Shown here: positions 44,139 through 51,310 of the stretch, in pieces
How positions within the stretch are numbered: the first letter of the stretch is position 1
Layout: each line of letters begins with the position of its first letter
Virus record (IMG/VR): IMGVR_UViG_3300003886_000001
Coordinates: 1 to 64,000 of that record
DNA length: 64,000 nt
Source of the DNA: a virus
Reading direction: 5' to 3' (one strand)
The notes under the pieces: generated by a model
Databases searched by the model: none
Seen by the model: the letters and a program-made list of their open reading frames with translations, nothing else
Told to the model about the DNA's origin: nothing
Program-made: the position numbers and the translations under genes

Positions 44139-45217
44139 ATGTATCTTTTAATATTACTCATTCGGACACGGATGGTATACAAATAATAGTGTATATTGAT
44201 GGTACCGCGTACGTTGCCAGTGAGTCACATCTGTTGTTTAAGGATATTTTGAAAGCCTGTCGAGAGCTTGACTTTGAAAATCTGGCTCAGTTATTTGACG
44301 TAAAGGGGGTCCTTACCGAAACATTATCACAACTTAGCGAACGTGTAAGAATTAGTGAGACTACGCTATATTTTGATGGTGAGCCTATGTTTGGTAAATT
44401 AACTACTATTCTTGTGAATACGTATAGAGATGGAAGGGATTTTGTCCCGCTGCTTAACTTTTTAGAAAACCTTATGAATAATCCCAGTAGAGGCAGTAGA
44501 GAACAGCTGTATGGATTTCTAGAACACCACCATTTTTCAATTACATCTGATGGGCACTTTTTAGCCTATAAGGGAGTAAATAGCGATAGGCATTCTCTTC
44601 ATAACGGGTATGGTATCGTGGACGGAGTAATAACACATGGAACCTTACCAAATAAAGACGGTTCTATTATTGAAATGGGAAGGGACAGAGTCGTAGAAGA
44701 CCCTAACCAGGGATGTACAGTAGGACTCCATGTAGGCACCTATTTATATGCCAGTAGTTACGGATACGTGACCGTGCTGGTCAAGGTTAATCCACGAGAT
44801 GTAGTGTCAGTACCTATTGATTCAGACTATCAGAAGCTGAGAGTTACCAGATATAAAGTTTTACATGAGGTATCCGAAGAAGTACCTGATGATTATTATG
44901 AGGATACTATGCTAATTCCAGATGATGAGTATGATGATGCTGAGTTAATACCGGAGCTATCAGACGATAGAGTAGACGACTTATTAGTGGATATGGCTGT
45001 TTCAACGCTAGAAGAAGAAGCTTCAAACTATACTTATAAGGGACGTATGGCTGGTTCATACAAGCAGCTAGCGGAAAGATTAGGATTTAGTAGGGATGTA
45101 GCCGAGTATCTAGATAACTCTCATTCTGCTAATGCAGTTTACCGGTATCATGTAGATAGGTTAAGGGATGCCTATTTATCAGAAGGTGATGGTGATGAGG
45201 AAAATAACCCAACATGA
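44135..45217 (+). CDS. rIIB: rIIB-like protein
   Basis: 360 residues. HFLAYKGVNSDRHSLHN, then QGCTVGLHVGTYLYASSYGY and VKVNPRDVVSVPID are the rIIB-type core. The C-terminal part is acidic (YDDAELIPELSDDRVDD), then a short HTH-like region at 290-340. Paired with rIIA by a 4-base overlap, as in T4. Confidence 0.8.
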   Translation: MNVSFNITHSDTDGIQIIVYIDGTAYVASESHLLFKDILKACRELDFENLAQLFDVKGVLTETLSQLSERVRISETTLYFDGEPMFGKLTTILVNTYRDGRDFVPLLNFLENLMNNPSRGSREQLYGFLEHHHFSITSDGHFLAYKGVNSDRHSLHNGYGIVDGVITHGTLPNKDGSIIEMGRDRVVEDPNQGCTVGLHVGTYLYASSYGYVTVLVKVNPRDVVSVPIDSDYQKLRVTRYKVLHEVSEEVPDDYYEDTMLIPDDEYDDAELIPELSDDRVDDLLVDMAVSTLEEEASNYTYKGRMAGSYKQLAERLGFSRDVAEYLDNSHSANAVYRYHVDRLRDAYLSEGDGDEENNPT

Positions 45218-45560
45218 ATTGCGGAGTGTTGAGTTAATTTTAGACAAGATTCGTACTGTCATTGATTTGGAGTATTTCTATGATGATGAGCAGAACATCT
45301 TAGCCATTGGGGATAACTACATTATGCGTGGTGGCACTATCACACAGTATAATGGGGCTGTAGAACAAGACATCTTCCGTCTAATATACGGAGAAGACCA
45401 TCCAGGAGACGACCATTTTGACTTTTCTCGTTGGGAGGAGGAGGACGTGGCGTCCGCAAACGCGGTAGAGCCGTTGTTACCGATATTTCTTGCCAATCTA
45501 TTCCAACGATGGGGAGAAGAGCTTATTTATTCAAAGTTCAAATTGGGGCTGAAAGGATAA
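45195..45560 (+). CDS. Hypothetical protein
   Basis: 121 residues from ATG 45195, chosen for spacing from GAAGG (starts at 45168 and 45189 are possible). It overlaps rIIB by 23 bases. Acidic, alpha/beta, not recognised. Confidence 0.55.
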   Translation: MRKITQHELRSVELILDKIRTVIDLEYFYDDEQNILAIGDNYIMRGGTITQYNGAVEQDIFRLIYGEDHPGDDHFDFSRWEEEDVASANAVEPLLPIFLANLFQRWGEELIYSKFKLGLKG

Positions 45561-45561
45561 A

Positions 45562-45774
45562 ATGGTTAAATTAGAGCACAGGCCTTATAATCCCCTGTTA
45601 AAGTTGAAATCAATAACAGCGGATGTGATTAATACCCTAGGTAGCGAAGAGGCAGTATCATATATTACCAAGTACCATCACGATGGGGAAACAGGAGAAG
45701 TTTATTATGATACTCCATCCGGGAAGGTAAAGGTATGCTGTGATGAGAAATATGTCTACTTATCTTGGGCGTAA
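45562..45774 (+). CDS. Hypothetical protein
   Basis: 70 residues, RBS GAAAGGA. A helix then a beta-hairpin (GEVYYDTPSGKVKVCCDEKY). No family recognised. Confidence 0.5.
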   Translation: MVKLEHRPYNPLLKLKSITADVINTLGSEEAVSYITKYHHDGETGEVYYDTPSGKVKVCCDEKYVYLSWA

Positions 45775-45779
45775 TTGAC

Positions 45780-45962
45780 ATGTCAAAAGATTATGATACG
45801 TGGTACAATGAGGTAGAGATTTCTGTATGGGGTCTGTTATTTACCAATATGGATGTTTATGAAGATGTTAACTTCGAAGCCATTTTTGCCAGCGGAATGG
45901 AACCATACAACGTTGCGGAATACTTGTACTTAAGGGAGTATACAGATGAGACTACCGGTTGA
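45780..45962 (+). CDS. Hypothetical protein
   Basis: 60 residues from ATG 45780. Acidic, aromatic (WYNEVEISVWGLLF). No family recognised. Overlaps the next gene by 17 bases. Confidence 0.5.
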   Translation: MSKDYDTWYNEVEISVWGLLFTNMDVYEDVNFEAIFASGMEPYNVAEYLYLREYTDETTG

Positions 45963-46131
45963 ACTATTGATAGTTGATAAAAAAAACCATCGTAAACTAG
46001 TTAGTGTCCCTCTCTTGTTAGTATCCAAGCGCAGTGAGCTTATAGACAGCGCCAAGGCATATGTTAAACAAAGTTGGCGAGGATATACTTTAATTAGTGT
46101 GCATGAGGGACGACTATTCAACGATGGTTAA
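45946..46131 (+). CDS. Hypothetical protein
   Basis: 61 residues, RBS AGGGAG. Basic, beta-alpha-beta pattern. No family recognised. Overlaps the next start by 8 bases. Confidence 0.5.
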   Translation: MRLPVELLIVDKKNHRKLVSVPLLLVSKRSELIDSAKAYVKQSWRGYTLISVHEGRLFNDG

Positions 46132-46276
46132 GATTACTTACGACATTGTTGAAAATGGGGTAACATATGGTAAAGGGATAGTGTACACAGAGGAAGACGA
46201 TGCCGACAAGTGGTTTTTCCATATCATTAGACATGATAAACATGTTATCAGTTATGAGGTAGAACATGTTAGATGA
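46124..46276 (+). CDS. Hypothetical 50-residue protein
   Basis: ATG 46124 overlaps the gene before, TGA 46274-46276. Strand-turn-strand (MVKITYDIVENGVTYGKGIV) and an acidic turn. Fits the unbroken chain of overlapping small genes. Confidence 0.5.
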   Translation: MVKITYDIVENGVTYGKGIVYTEEDDADKWFFHIIRHDKHVISYEVEHVR

Positions 46277-46550
46277 GGATGCTCTAGAAGAGGTAAAGGT
46301 AATTAGTCGTGTTATTTTTTCTAATGGAAAGGGGGAGACCATCGTATTAGAAACAGAACATGGGCTAGAAGAGATAAGACAGCAATTATACATTATTAGC
46401 GCTAAAAAGACCCTACATGCAAAGTTCAGGGGAGCAGACGCATTTAACAAACTACATTATGAGTTTACATGGAATGTCGAAGACCGAGACTTAGATGACA
46501 TGATTAAAGAGTTTTTAGGAGCCGGCTGGGTTATTAGAAATGAGGAATAA
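46266..46550 (+). CDS. Hypothetical protein
   Basis: 94 residues, overlaps the previous gene by 11 bases. Alpha/beta; ends in WVIRNEE. Not recognised. Confidence 0.55.
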   Translation: MLDEDALEEVKVISRVIFSNGKGETIVLETEHGLEEIRQQLYIISAKKTLHAKFRGADAFNKLHYEFTWNVEDRDLDDMIKEFLGAGWVIRNEE

Positions 46551-46553
46551 AGA

Positions 46554-46703
46554 ATGGAATACATAATAATTATCCCGGTTTTACTTGCTATAAATTACCT
46601 GCTAGTAAAGAAACCAGCGAAAAACTTCTTGCGTATGGAAGTTGTAGGATACTTATTGGTAGGCGGTCTTGTTAGATTTGCCCACTTACTAAATATTTTG
46701 TAA
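46554..46703 (+). CDS. Small membrane protein
   Basis: 49 residues, RBS GAGGAATAAAG. Hydrophobic at about 3-18 and 30-49 with a basic link (KKPAKNFLR). Last gene of the rII unit. Confidence 0.6.
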   Translation: MEYIIIIPVLLAINYLLVKKPAKNFLRMEVVGYLLVGGLVRFAHLLNIL

Positions 46704-46706
46704 GCC

Positions 46707-46736
46707 TTGACAATCAGTCTTCCAATCTGCTATAGT
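46707..46736 (+). promoter_or_regulatory. Sigma70-type promoter placed at the start codon
   Basis: TTGACA 46707-46712, 18-base spacer, TGC then TATAGT 46731-46736. The ATG at 46744 is 7 bases further on, so the transcript would begin at or next to it. Confidence 0.8.
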
Positions 46737-46743
46737 GATTTAA

Positions 46744-46974
46744 ATGACTAAATATACGATTTTTTATATGACAAACCAAAGAGAAGCAGCGGAGGGGGAT
46801 ATGGACGCCGATGCTGTTAAACAGGTCTTTGATGATAAGGAAGTTGAAGTAATTTTGAAACAAGATAATCTAACGTTTCTTGCCCTAAAAGACCAACTAA
46901 ACGGACATAGTAACCCCGCTCACCCGGCTGTAAAGGGGCCGTTAGTAATGATTGAAGATTCAGAATTATGGTAA
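46744..46974 (+). CDS. Hypothetical protein
   Basis: 76 residues. No ribosome site is present before ATG 46744; a leaderless start is inferred from the promoter. Small acidic alpha/beta protein. Next gene starts on its stop. Confidence 0.6.
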   Translation: MTKYTIFYMTNQREAAEGDMDADAVKQVFDDKEVEVILKQDNLTFLALKDQLNGHSNPAHPAVKGPLVMIEDSELW

Positions 46975-47240
46975 CTGTAGATAAACTTAAATCGCTTTTA
47001 CAAATTATAGAAAAGGAGTATCCTGATGTTTATAATTGGGATACAATTGATGAGCTACAGCTATCACTAGACGAAGCAGAAGACAGGGAACAGCTTAAAC
47101 GCTCGGACTTTAAGATGGAAACTCCGGAGGGGAATAAGTCTGTTTTGAGTTTGGCTCTTGCCATCTTTGATTATGCCCAAGACACCGGACTGGTTTATTG
47201 GGAAGTAGATGAACTAATTGGAGAATTATTTAATGTCTAA
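46968..47240 (+). CDS. Hypothetical protein
   Basis: 90 residues, acidic and helical. Not recognised. Translationally coupled to the gene before. Confidence 0.55.
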   Translation: MVTVDKLKSLLQIIEKEYPDVYNWDTIDELQLSLDEAEDREQLKRSDFKMETPEGNKSVLSLALAIFDYAQDTGLVYWEVDELIGELFNV

Positions 47241-47243
47241 TAC

Positions 47244-47271
47244 TTCTCATGTAGCTGTAAAGTAAGATTAG
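47244..47271 (+). promoter_or_regulatory. Phage-type promoter TTCTCAT-N12-TAAGAT
   Basis: TTCTCAT 47244-47250, TAAGATTAG 47263-47271; ATG 47275 is 6 bases after TAAGAT, again without a ribosome site. Confidence 0.7.
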
Positions 47272-47274
47272 GGC

Positions 47275-47505
47275 ATGAGTCAAACAGAAGACCTTCACGA
47301 GGTTGTAAACGCGCTCCGCGAGGAGATGATTAAGCTTAAGAAGGGCGCTTATGCGTTAAGCCTGTTAGCACTAACGTACGATTCTCTTAGACAACGTGAT
47401 AATGCTGCTAGCACTCGACATGCTCATCGGTTACTATCCTTAGCTAGTGAAGCACTTTTCGCCGCCCAAGAGCATTTTAACGACATATCTAGTAGAGAGG
47501 ATTAA
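47275..47505 (+). CDS. Hypothetical helical protein
   Basis: 76 residues, all helix (DLHEVVNALREEMIKLKKGA). Leaderless start predicted. Not recognised. Confidence 0.55.
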   Translation: MSQTEDLHEVVNALREEMIKLKKGAYALSLLALTYDSLRQRDNAASTRHAHRLLSLASEALFAAQEHFNDISSRED

Positions 47506-47506
47506 T

Positions 47507-47707
47507 ATGGACATCTACCTTTTTTCTTATAGTGGCCTTGGTTCCACAGACCGAGAGTTAGTAGTGTCTCCTAGTGAGTCCAAAGCATGGGAATTAGTGC
47601 AGGAAAGATATCCGGAACGAGAACATGAGAACTGGCAACTACAAGGCACGATAGATACCTCTCAAGGAGTGGTTGCAGAGGAATTATTCAATAATTGTGG
47701 AGAGTAA
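47507..47707 (+). CDS. Hypothetical protein
   Basis: 66 residues from ATG 47507 with AGAGAGGA upstream; an in-frame start at 47447 would overlap the gene before by 59 bases. MDIYLFSYSGLGSTDRELVV opens like a signalling or strand-rich domain, not recognised. Confidence 0.55.
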   Translation: MDIYLFSYSGLGSTDRELVVSPSESKAWELVQERYPEREHENWQLQGTIDTSQGVVAEELFNNCGE

Positions 47708-47718
47708 GGAAGTTAATC

Positions 47719-48198
47719 ATGTCCTGGAAAAATCACAAGAAATACGCTTATAGGGACAGATATATTCGGAATACTTTGAATGCAAGAAAAATCTATCAAA
47801 GCTATCCGCCTCTTTTTGTTGCGGGGGAAAATCTCCAGCGGGGGACGCCACGTCTACAGGACAGGATGCAATACTGCTCGTTTGGGGTTAGGAAAGTAAC
47901 CCGTTTGGTTACCCCTGTCGAGGAACCTGATGATTATGTAACACGAATCTCTCAAGATGAATTCTGGGGCCTTGAAGAAAAGGAGTATGAGGATAAATAC
48001 ATTGCTGTACGTTATAACCTTGATAGGTCACTTCATGGAGATGGACCTTATTGGAAATGGTGGAAAAAACAAAGTAAACGAGTGACACGTCGTCAGAACC
48101 GCTCCTATTGTAAAAGTGTTATGGACGACGAAGAACGGGCAGAAAGAAAGCTGCCAGAACATAATTTTCGGGAGTATACGGACTGGTCTTGGTATTAA
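47719..48198 (+). CDS. Hypothetical basic protein
   Basis: 159 residues from ATG 47719 (AAGGAAG upstream). Tyr/Arg/Lys-rich at both ends (KNHKKYAYRDRYIRNTLNAR; KWWKKQSKRVTRRQNRSYCK), so it may bind nucleic acid. No family recognised. Confidence 0.55.
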   Translation: MSWKNHKKYAYRDRYIRNTLNARKIYQSYPPLFVAGENLQRGTPRLQDRMQYCSFGVRKVTRLVTPVEEPDDYVTRISQDEFWGLEEKEYEDKYIAVRYNLDRSLHGDGPYWKWWKKQSKRVTRRQNRSYCKSVMDDEERAERKLPEHNFREYTDWSWY

Positions 48199-48932
48199 TG
48201 AGAGCCCCACACAACAGAACGTTGACCTGTTCTGCATCTGAGCTAGAAGAGCTCTCAAAAGACCTTCTATACCTGCATTCCCGCCGCCGGCCCGCTGCTT
48301 TTGTTAACCGTGTAATTAACCAGGACTTGTGGGAGGCTGCCCAATTTTTACCAAAGAAGTTTGTGGACCTTCTCATCCTGGACAACTTAACCAAGAATTA
48401 TATAAACTACACGTCATGGTTTTCAGAAGTTTTGGACATGCTAGCTCCAACCCTAAAGCCTACAGCTTCCGTATACGTGTGCAGCGATTGGAGAACATCT
48501 ACCCTCATATTTCCCGTATTAGAACGGTACTTCCACGTACGCAATAGGATTACTTGGGAACCTGGAAGAGGAGCAAATACAAACTGGAAGAATAACACGG
48601 AGGATATCTGGTTTGCCACATGCACGGATGATTACCAGTTCAACCAATCAAATCTTTGGCCAAATGTTTCTATTCCGCCTTGGGAAGACACTGACCACCC
48701 AATCCAGAAACCCGAGAAACTTATTGCTAAACTTATACTTGCTAGTTCACGCGAAGACGGTATGGTATTTGCTCCTTTTCTGGGCAGTGGTACTACAGCC
48801 GTCGTTGCGAAAAAGTTGAACAGAAGGTTTTGTGGAATTGAACTAAATCGCGAATACTGCTGTTGGACGCTAAAACGCTTGCAGAAAGCAGAATCAGACA
48901 AACGCATCCAAGGGTATTATATAGCCTCTTGA
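48198..48932 (+). CDS. DNA methyltransferase fold with altered catalytic motif
   Basis: 244 residues from ATG 48198 (TAATG overlap). C-terminal FLGSGTTAVVAKKLNRRFCG is the AdoMet-binding motif of beta-class N4/N6 methylases, and TDHPIQKPEKL is the usual segment before it. Motif IV, expected as DPPY after a hydrophobic strand, reads LLILDNLT (D62-T65). The Asp stays but the base-stacking aromatic is lost, so it may be inactive or bind an unusual target. Confidence 0.7.
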   Translation: MRAPHNRTLTCSASELEELSKDLLYLHSRRRPAAFVNRVINQDLWEAAQFLPKKFVDLLILDNLTKNYINYTSWFSEVLDMLAPTLKPTASVYVCSDWRTSTLIFPVLERYFHVRNRITWEPGRGANTNWKNNTEDIWFATCTDDYQFNQSNLWPNVSIPPWEDTDHPIQKPEKLIAKLILASSREDGMVFAPFLGSGTTAVVAKKLNRRFCGIELNREYCCWTLKRLQKAESDKRIQGYYIAS

Positions 48933-48957
48933 CACGACTTCTAAACTATGATATACT
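48929..48957 (+). promoter_or_regulatory. Sigma70-type promoter of the tRNA cluster
   Basis: TTGACA 48929-48934, 17-base spacer, TATACT 48952-48957. Reads into the first tRNA. Confidence 0.8.
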
Positions 48958-49004
48958 ATGTTTGTTGGTAAGGAGGATTTAGGTCTCGATTACGAGAACG
49001 GAAT

Positions 49005-49093
49005 GGAGGATTGCCAGAGTCGGCCAATTGGGTCTCGCTGCTAACGAGAACGGTGTAATAGCCACAGAGGTTCGAATCCTCTATCCTCCTCCA
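49005..49093 (+). tRNA. tRNA-Ser (anticodon GCT)
   Basis: Acceptor GGAGGAT/ATCCTCC, stem TCTCG/CGAGA with loop CTGCTAA, long variable arm, CCA encoded. Confidence 0.9.
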
Positions 49094-49096
49094 ATT

Positions 49097-49171
49097 GCGG
49101 TTATGGTGTTAATGGTAGCACAGGGGTCTTCCAAACCACAGGCCAGGGTTCGAATCCCTGTAACCGCTCCA
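49097..49171 (+). tRNA. tRNA-Gly (TCC)
   Basis: Acceptor GCGGTTA/TAACCGC, anticodon loop CTTCCAA, CCA encoded. Confidence 0.9.
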
Positions 49172-49174
49172 AAA

Positions 49175-49249
49175 GTCGGCTTGGTGTAATGGGAACATGG
49201 CACTCTCCAAAAGTGTTAGATGCAGGTTCGACCCCTGTGGCCGGCGCCA
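49175..49249 (+). tRNA. tRNA-Trp (CCA)
   Basis: Acceptor GTCGGCT/GGCCGGC, anticodon loop CTCCAAA, CCA encoded. Confidence 0.88.
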
Positions 49250-49252
49250 AAT

Positions 49253-49327
49253 GGTTTGTTGATATAACGGAAATTATACTAACCTGTCACGTTAGAAATA
49301 GGGGTTCGACTCCCCTACAGACCGCCA
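49253..49327 (+). tRNA. tRNA-Asp (GTC)
   Basis: Acceptor GGTTTGT/ACAGACC, stem CTAAC/GTTAG with loop CTGTCAC, CCA encoded. Confidence 0.88.
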
Positions 49328-49366
49328 ATTTTAATCTTCCTCATGATTGTACGAGCTACAATGTAT

Positions 49367-49441
49367 TCTAGGATGGTGAAAGGGTATCACGGCAGACTGT
49401 TAATCTGTCAGTTGTAGGTTCGAATCCTACTCCTAGAGCCA
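49367..49441 (+). tRNA. tRNA-Asn (GTT)
   Basis: Acceptor TCTAGGA/TCCTAGA, loop CTGTTAA, CCA encoded. Confidence 0.9.
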
Positions 49442-49442
49442 A

Positions 49443-49516
49443 GCTTCTGTAGGACAATGGTTAGTCTCCCCGGCTCTTACCCGGTATATTCCAGTTCGAA
49501 TCTGGACAGAAGCACC
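49443..49516 (+). tRNA. tRNA-Lys (CTT)
   Basis: Acceptor GCTTCTG/CAGAAGC, loop CTCTTAC in a CCGG/CCGG stem whose outer pair is mismatched, CCA encoded. Confidence 0.82.
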
Positions 49517-49527
49517 ACTTCTCACCA

Positions 49528-49554
49528 AACTCATCTTCAAGCTGCTAGACTAAG
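49528..49554 (+). promoter_or_regulatory. Possible phage-type promoter within the tRNA cluster
   Basis: AACTCAT 49528-49534, 11 bases, TAGACTAAG 49546-49554, in the 70-base gap before tRNA-Lys(TTT). Confidence 0.4.
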
Positions 49555-49586
49555 TAAGTAAGGAAAGGAAGGAAAGACAACAACTT

Positions 49587-49661
49587 GCTCCCGTGGCCGA
49601 ACGGTTAGGCATCCGACTTTTAATCGGTACAGCGTAGGTTCGACTCCTACCGGGGGCACCA
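49587..49661 (+). tRNA. tRNA-Lys (TTT)
   Basis: Acceptor GCTCCCG/CGGGGGC, stem CCGA/TCGG with loop CTTTTAA, CCA encoded. Confidence 0.9.
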
Positions 49662-49790
49662 GGAGTTCCGGCTCCTACAAACCGGTACAGAAAAGGCGAC
49701 GGTTTCTGTAGAGCACGGGGGTAGCTCACCCCCAAGTCGCAAAACAAAAGGGTGGTTTTCACGGTCTTTTCCCACCTTATATATAAAAAA
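49662..49790 (+). ncRNA. Structured spacer, candidate non-coding RNA
   Basis: No gene fits. ACAGAAA and TTTCTGT pair around AGGCGACGG, AAACCG and CGGTTT offer a competing helix, and GCGAC...GTCGC encloses a GGGGGT-AGCTC-ACCCCC hairpin. A GGGTGG...CCCACC hairpin follows. Longest untranslated structured spacer in the cluster. Confidence 0.45.
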
Positions 49791-49867
49791 AGACACTTCT
49801 CTACCCGGGGACACTAGAGGGTCTGGTGGTAAGGTGAGAAATTATAACACCTCACAGCCACCATTCT

Positions 49868-49958
49868 GGAAGATGCCGCTAAATGGCTGGCAACTGGTCT
49901 TGAAAACCAGGGGAGCACCTAAGAAGGGCTCGGGGTTCGATTCCTCCATCTTCCTCCA
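49868..49958 (+). tRNA. tRNA-Ser (TGA)
   Basis: Acceptor GGAAGAT/ATCTTCC, stem CTGGT/ACCAG with loop CTTGAAA, long variable arm, CCA encoded. Confidence 0.9.
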
Positions 49959-49969
49959 AGAACAAGTAT

Positions 49970-50045
49970 GGGGACGCATGTGCCAAGGGGGCGAGGATGC
50001 CTTGCAAGCAACCTGTGGAGAGTTCGATTCCCTCCGTCTCCACCA
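49970..50045 (+). tRNA. tRNA-Ala (TGC)
   Basis: Acceptor GGGGACG/CGTCTCC, loop CTTGCAA, one mismatch in each of the anticodon and T stems, CCA encoded. Confidence 0.8.
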
Positions 50046-50047
50046 TA

Positions 50048-50137
50048 GGCAAGTAGTTTACTTGAATAGAACAGCGCACCTAGATAGACGCGTATTTAAT
50101 AGGGTGTGAAAGCGCAGGTTCGACTCCTGTCTTGCCA
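50048..50137 (+). tRNA. tRNA-like element, anticodon arm not resolved
   Basis: 90 bases. Acceptor GGCAAG/CTTGCC, D stem GTTT/GAAC and T arm CAGG/CCTG fold, but the anticodon region has only GCGC/GCGT around a 12-base loop containing CCTAGAT. Length suggests a class II (Leu-type) origin. No CCA encoded. Possibly a decayed tRNA-Leu. Confidence 0.45.
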
Positions 50138-50231
50138 ACTCTCGCGTGAGCGAGTGATAGCGGAATAATGCGCGGGTTGCGGGGCACAATGGAATGAGTA
50201 TCGCCATGGACACGAAAAGGATACTCTTTAT

Positions 50232-50319
50232 GCTAGGACGGCAACGATGGTGAGTTGTGATGGACTGTAAATCCATTGCCCTTTGGGCTTAGTAGGTTCG
50301 AATCCTATTCCTAGCACCA
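50232..50319 (+). tRNA. tRNA-Tyr (GTA)
   Basis: Acceptor GCTAGGA/TCCTAGC, loop CTGTAAA, long variable arm, CCA encoded. The 94 bases before it hold two hairpins (CTCGC/GCGAG and GAGTATC/GATACTC) and no gene. Confidence 0.9.
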
Positions 50320-50463
50320 ATGAAGTTAGTACCGGGTAAACCTATCTGTCTGTCGGCTGAGGATAGCCTAGAATTAAGTCGAAGCCTTCTAGAGCCATCC
50401 ACCCCTGTATTAGCTTTAGTAAAGGCGTACAAGCGCTCTCAGAGGCTTATACAAAAATAGGAT

Positions 50464-50541
50464 GGTCCTCGGGTGTGGCTGGTGCCAGCACACGTGTCTG
50501 AAAAACACGAGGTTGCAGTTCGATTCTGCGGGGGACCACCA
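50464..50541 (+). tRNA. tRNA-Phe (GAA)
   Basis: Acceptor GGTCCTC/GGGGACC, stem CGTGT/ACACG with loop CTGAAAA, CCA encoded. The 144-base spacer before it contains only an unsupported 46-codon frame. Confidence 0.9.
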
Positions 50542-50544
50542 CAT

Positions 50545-50621
50545 GTTGGATGATGCCGAAATGGTTGAGGCACCAGACTGTGAATCTGGAGTAATGGGTT
50601 CAATTCCCATCATCCAACCCA
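50545..50621 (+). tRNA. tRNA-His (GTG) with G-1
   Basis: TTGGATG/CATCCAA plus an extra 5' G opposite C73, the histidine identity pair. Stem CCAGA/TCTGG, loop CTGTGAA, CCA encoded. Confidence 0.92.
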
Positions 50622-50627
50622 TATAAT

Positions 50628-50704
50628 CGGGAATTAGCGCAGCCTGGTAGCGCACCTGTTTTGGGAACAGGGGGCCACAAGTTCGAATCTTGTATTCCCG
50701 ACCA
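50628..50704 (+). tRNA. tRNA-Pro (TGG)
   Basis: Acceptor CGGGAAT/ATTCCCG, stem CCTGT/ACAGG with loop TTTGGGA, CCA encoded. Confidence 0.92.
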
Positions 50705-50706
50705 AT

Positions 50707-50781
50707 GCCTTCTAAGCATAAATGGTGATGCACTAGCCTTGTAAACTGGTGAAGTCGGTTCGATTCCGGCAGAGGGCTCCA
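50707..50781 (+). tRNA. tRNA-Thr (TGT)
   Basis: Acceptor GCCTTCT/AGAGGGC, loop CTTGTAA, one mismatch at the stem base next to the loop, CCA encoded. Confidence 0.85.
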
Positions 50782-50785
50782 AAGT

Positions 50786-50874
50786 GTGATAGTGGCGGAA
50801 TTGGTATACGCGCTGGTCTCAAAAACCAGTTAGGTTAATCCCTTATGTGGGTTCGACTCCCACCTATCTCACCA
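50786..50874 (+). tRNA. tRNA-Leu (CAA)
   Basis: Acceptor GTGATAG/CTATCTC with one mismatch, stem CTGGT/ACCAG with loop CTCAAAA, long variable arm, CCA encoded. Confidence 0.88.
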
Positions 50875-50877
50875 TAT

Positions 50878-50952
50878 TGCCTGCTAGTCTAAATGGTAAA
50901 ACGTCGGACTCTGAATCCGTACTTCCAGGTTCGAATCCTGGGCGGGCAGCCA
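50878..50952 (+). tRNA. tRNA-Gln (CTG)
   Basis: Acceptor TGCCTGC/GCGGGCA, loop CTCTGAA, CCA encoded. Confidence 0.9.
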
Positions 50953-50955
50953 CAT

Positions 50956-51035
50956 AGTGGTGTATACCCTCCGTCTGATACACGGTAGAAAGGTTACTTG
51001 GTTCCAAGTTGGTTCGATTCCAACCACCACTACCA
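50956..51035 (+). tRNA. tRNA-like element without a standard anticodon arm
   Basis: 80 bases. Acceptor AGTGGTG/CACCACT, T arm GTTGG/CCAAC with loop TTCGATT and encoded CCA are perfect. The middle folds as GTGTA/TACAC or CCGT/ACGG, and no 5-bp stem with a 7-base loop sits where the anticodon should be. Confidence 0.45.
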
Positions 51036-51040
51036 CATAT

Positions 51041-51068
51041 TTCTCATAAAAGTTTGGTCTATGATAAG
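51041..51068 (+). promoter_or_regulatory. Phage-type promoter TTCTCAT-N12-TATGAT
   Basis: TTCTCAT 51041-51047, TATGATAAG 51060-51068, followed by AGGGAAGGG and ATG 51086. Confidence 0.7.
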
Positions 51069-51085
51069 GTTTGAAGGGAAGGGAC

Positions 51086-51310
51086 ATGGATAACCTTATA
51101 TTTACTGTAGACGAATTGGTTACTCACCTCATGAGCCTTAAAGGTAGAGGTATAATAACTGGCAAAGAACCCGTGTTGGATACTGGTTATTTTGGAATTA
51201 CGCACGTGGTCCGTCATATAGATGGAGAGGTTCCGGTCGTTACTTTAGAAAGTGATGAATTAAACGTAGCAGCCATAAAATCCGCCCCACAAAAAATGAC
51301 TTCACTTTAA
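51086..51310 (+). CDS. Hypothetical protein
   Basis: 74 residues from ATG 51086 (RBS AAGGGA). Alpha/beta, with VDELVTHLMSLKGRGI and a central TGYFGITHVVRH. It resembles small phage proteins encoded beside ligases, but no family is named. Overlaps the ligase start by one base. Confidence 0.55.
   Translation: MDNLIFTVDELVTHLMSLKGRGIITGKEPVLDTGYFGITHVVRHIDGEVPVVTLESDELNVAAIKSAPQKMTSL

Noticed and set aside
49797-49823. TTCTCTA...TAGAGG before tRNA-Ser(TGA)
   Set aside because: The upstream box matches poorly and the -10 box is weak; left out of the promoter list.
50320-50460. 46-codon frame between tRNA-Tyr and tRNA-Phe
   Set aside because: Its ATG overlaps the tRNA-Tyr CCA and there is no ribosome site; more likely a spacer, though translation cannot be excluded.
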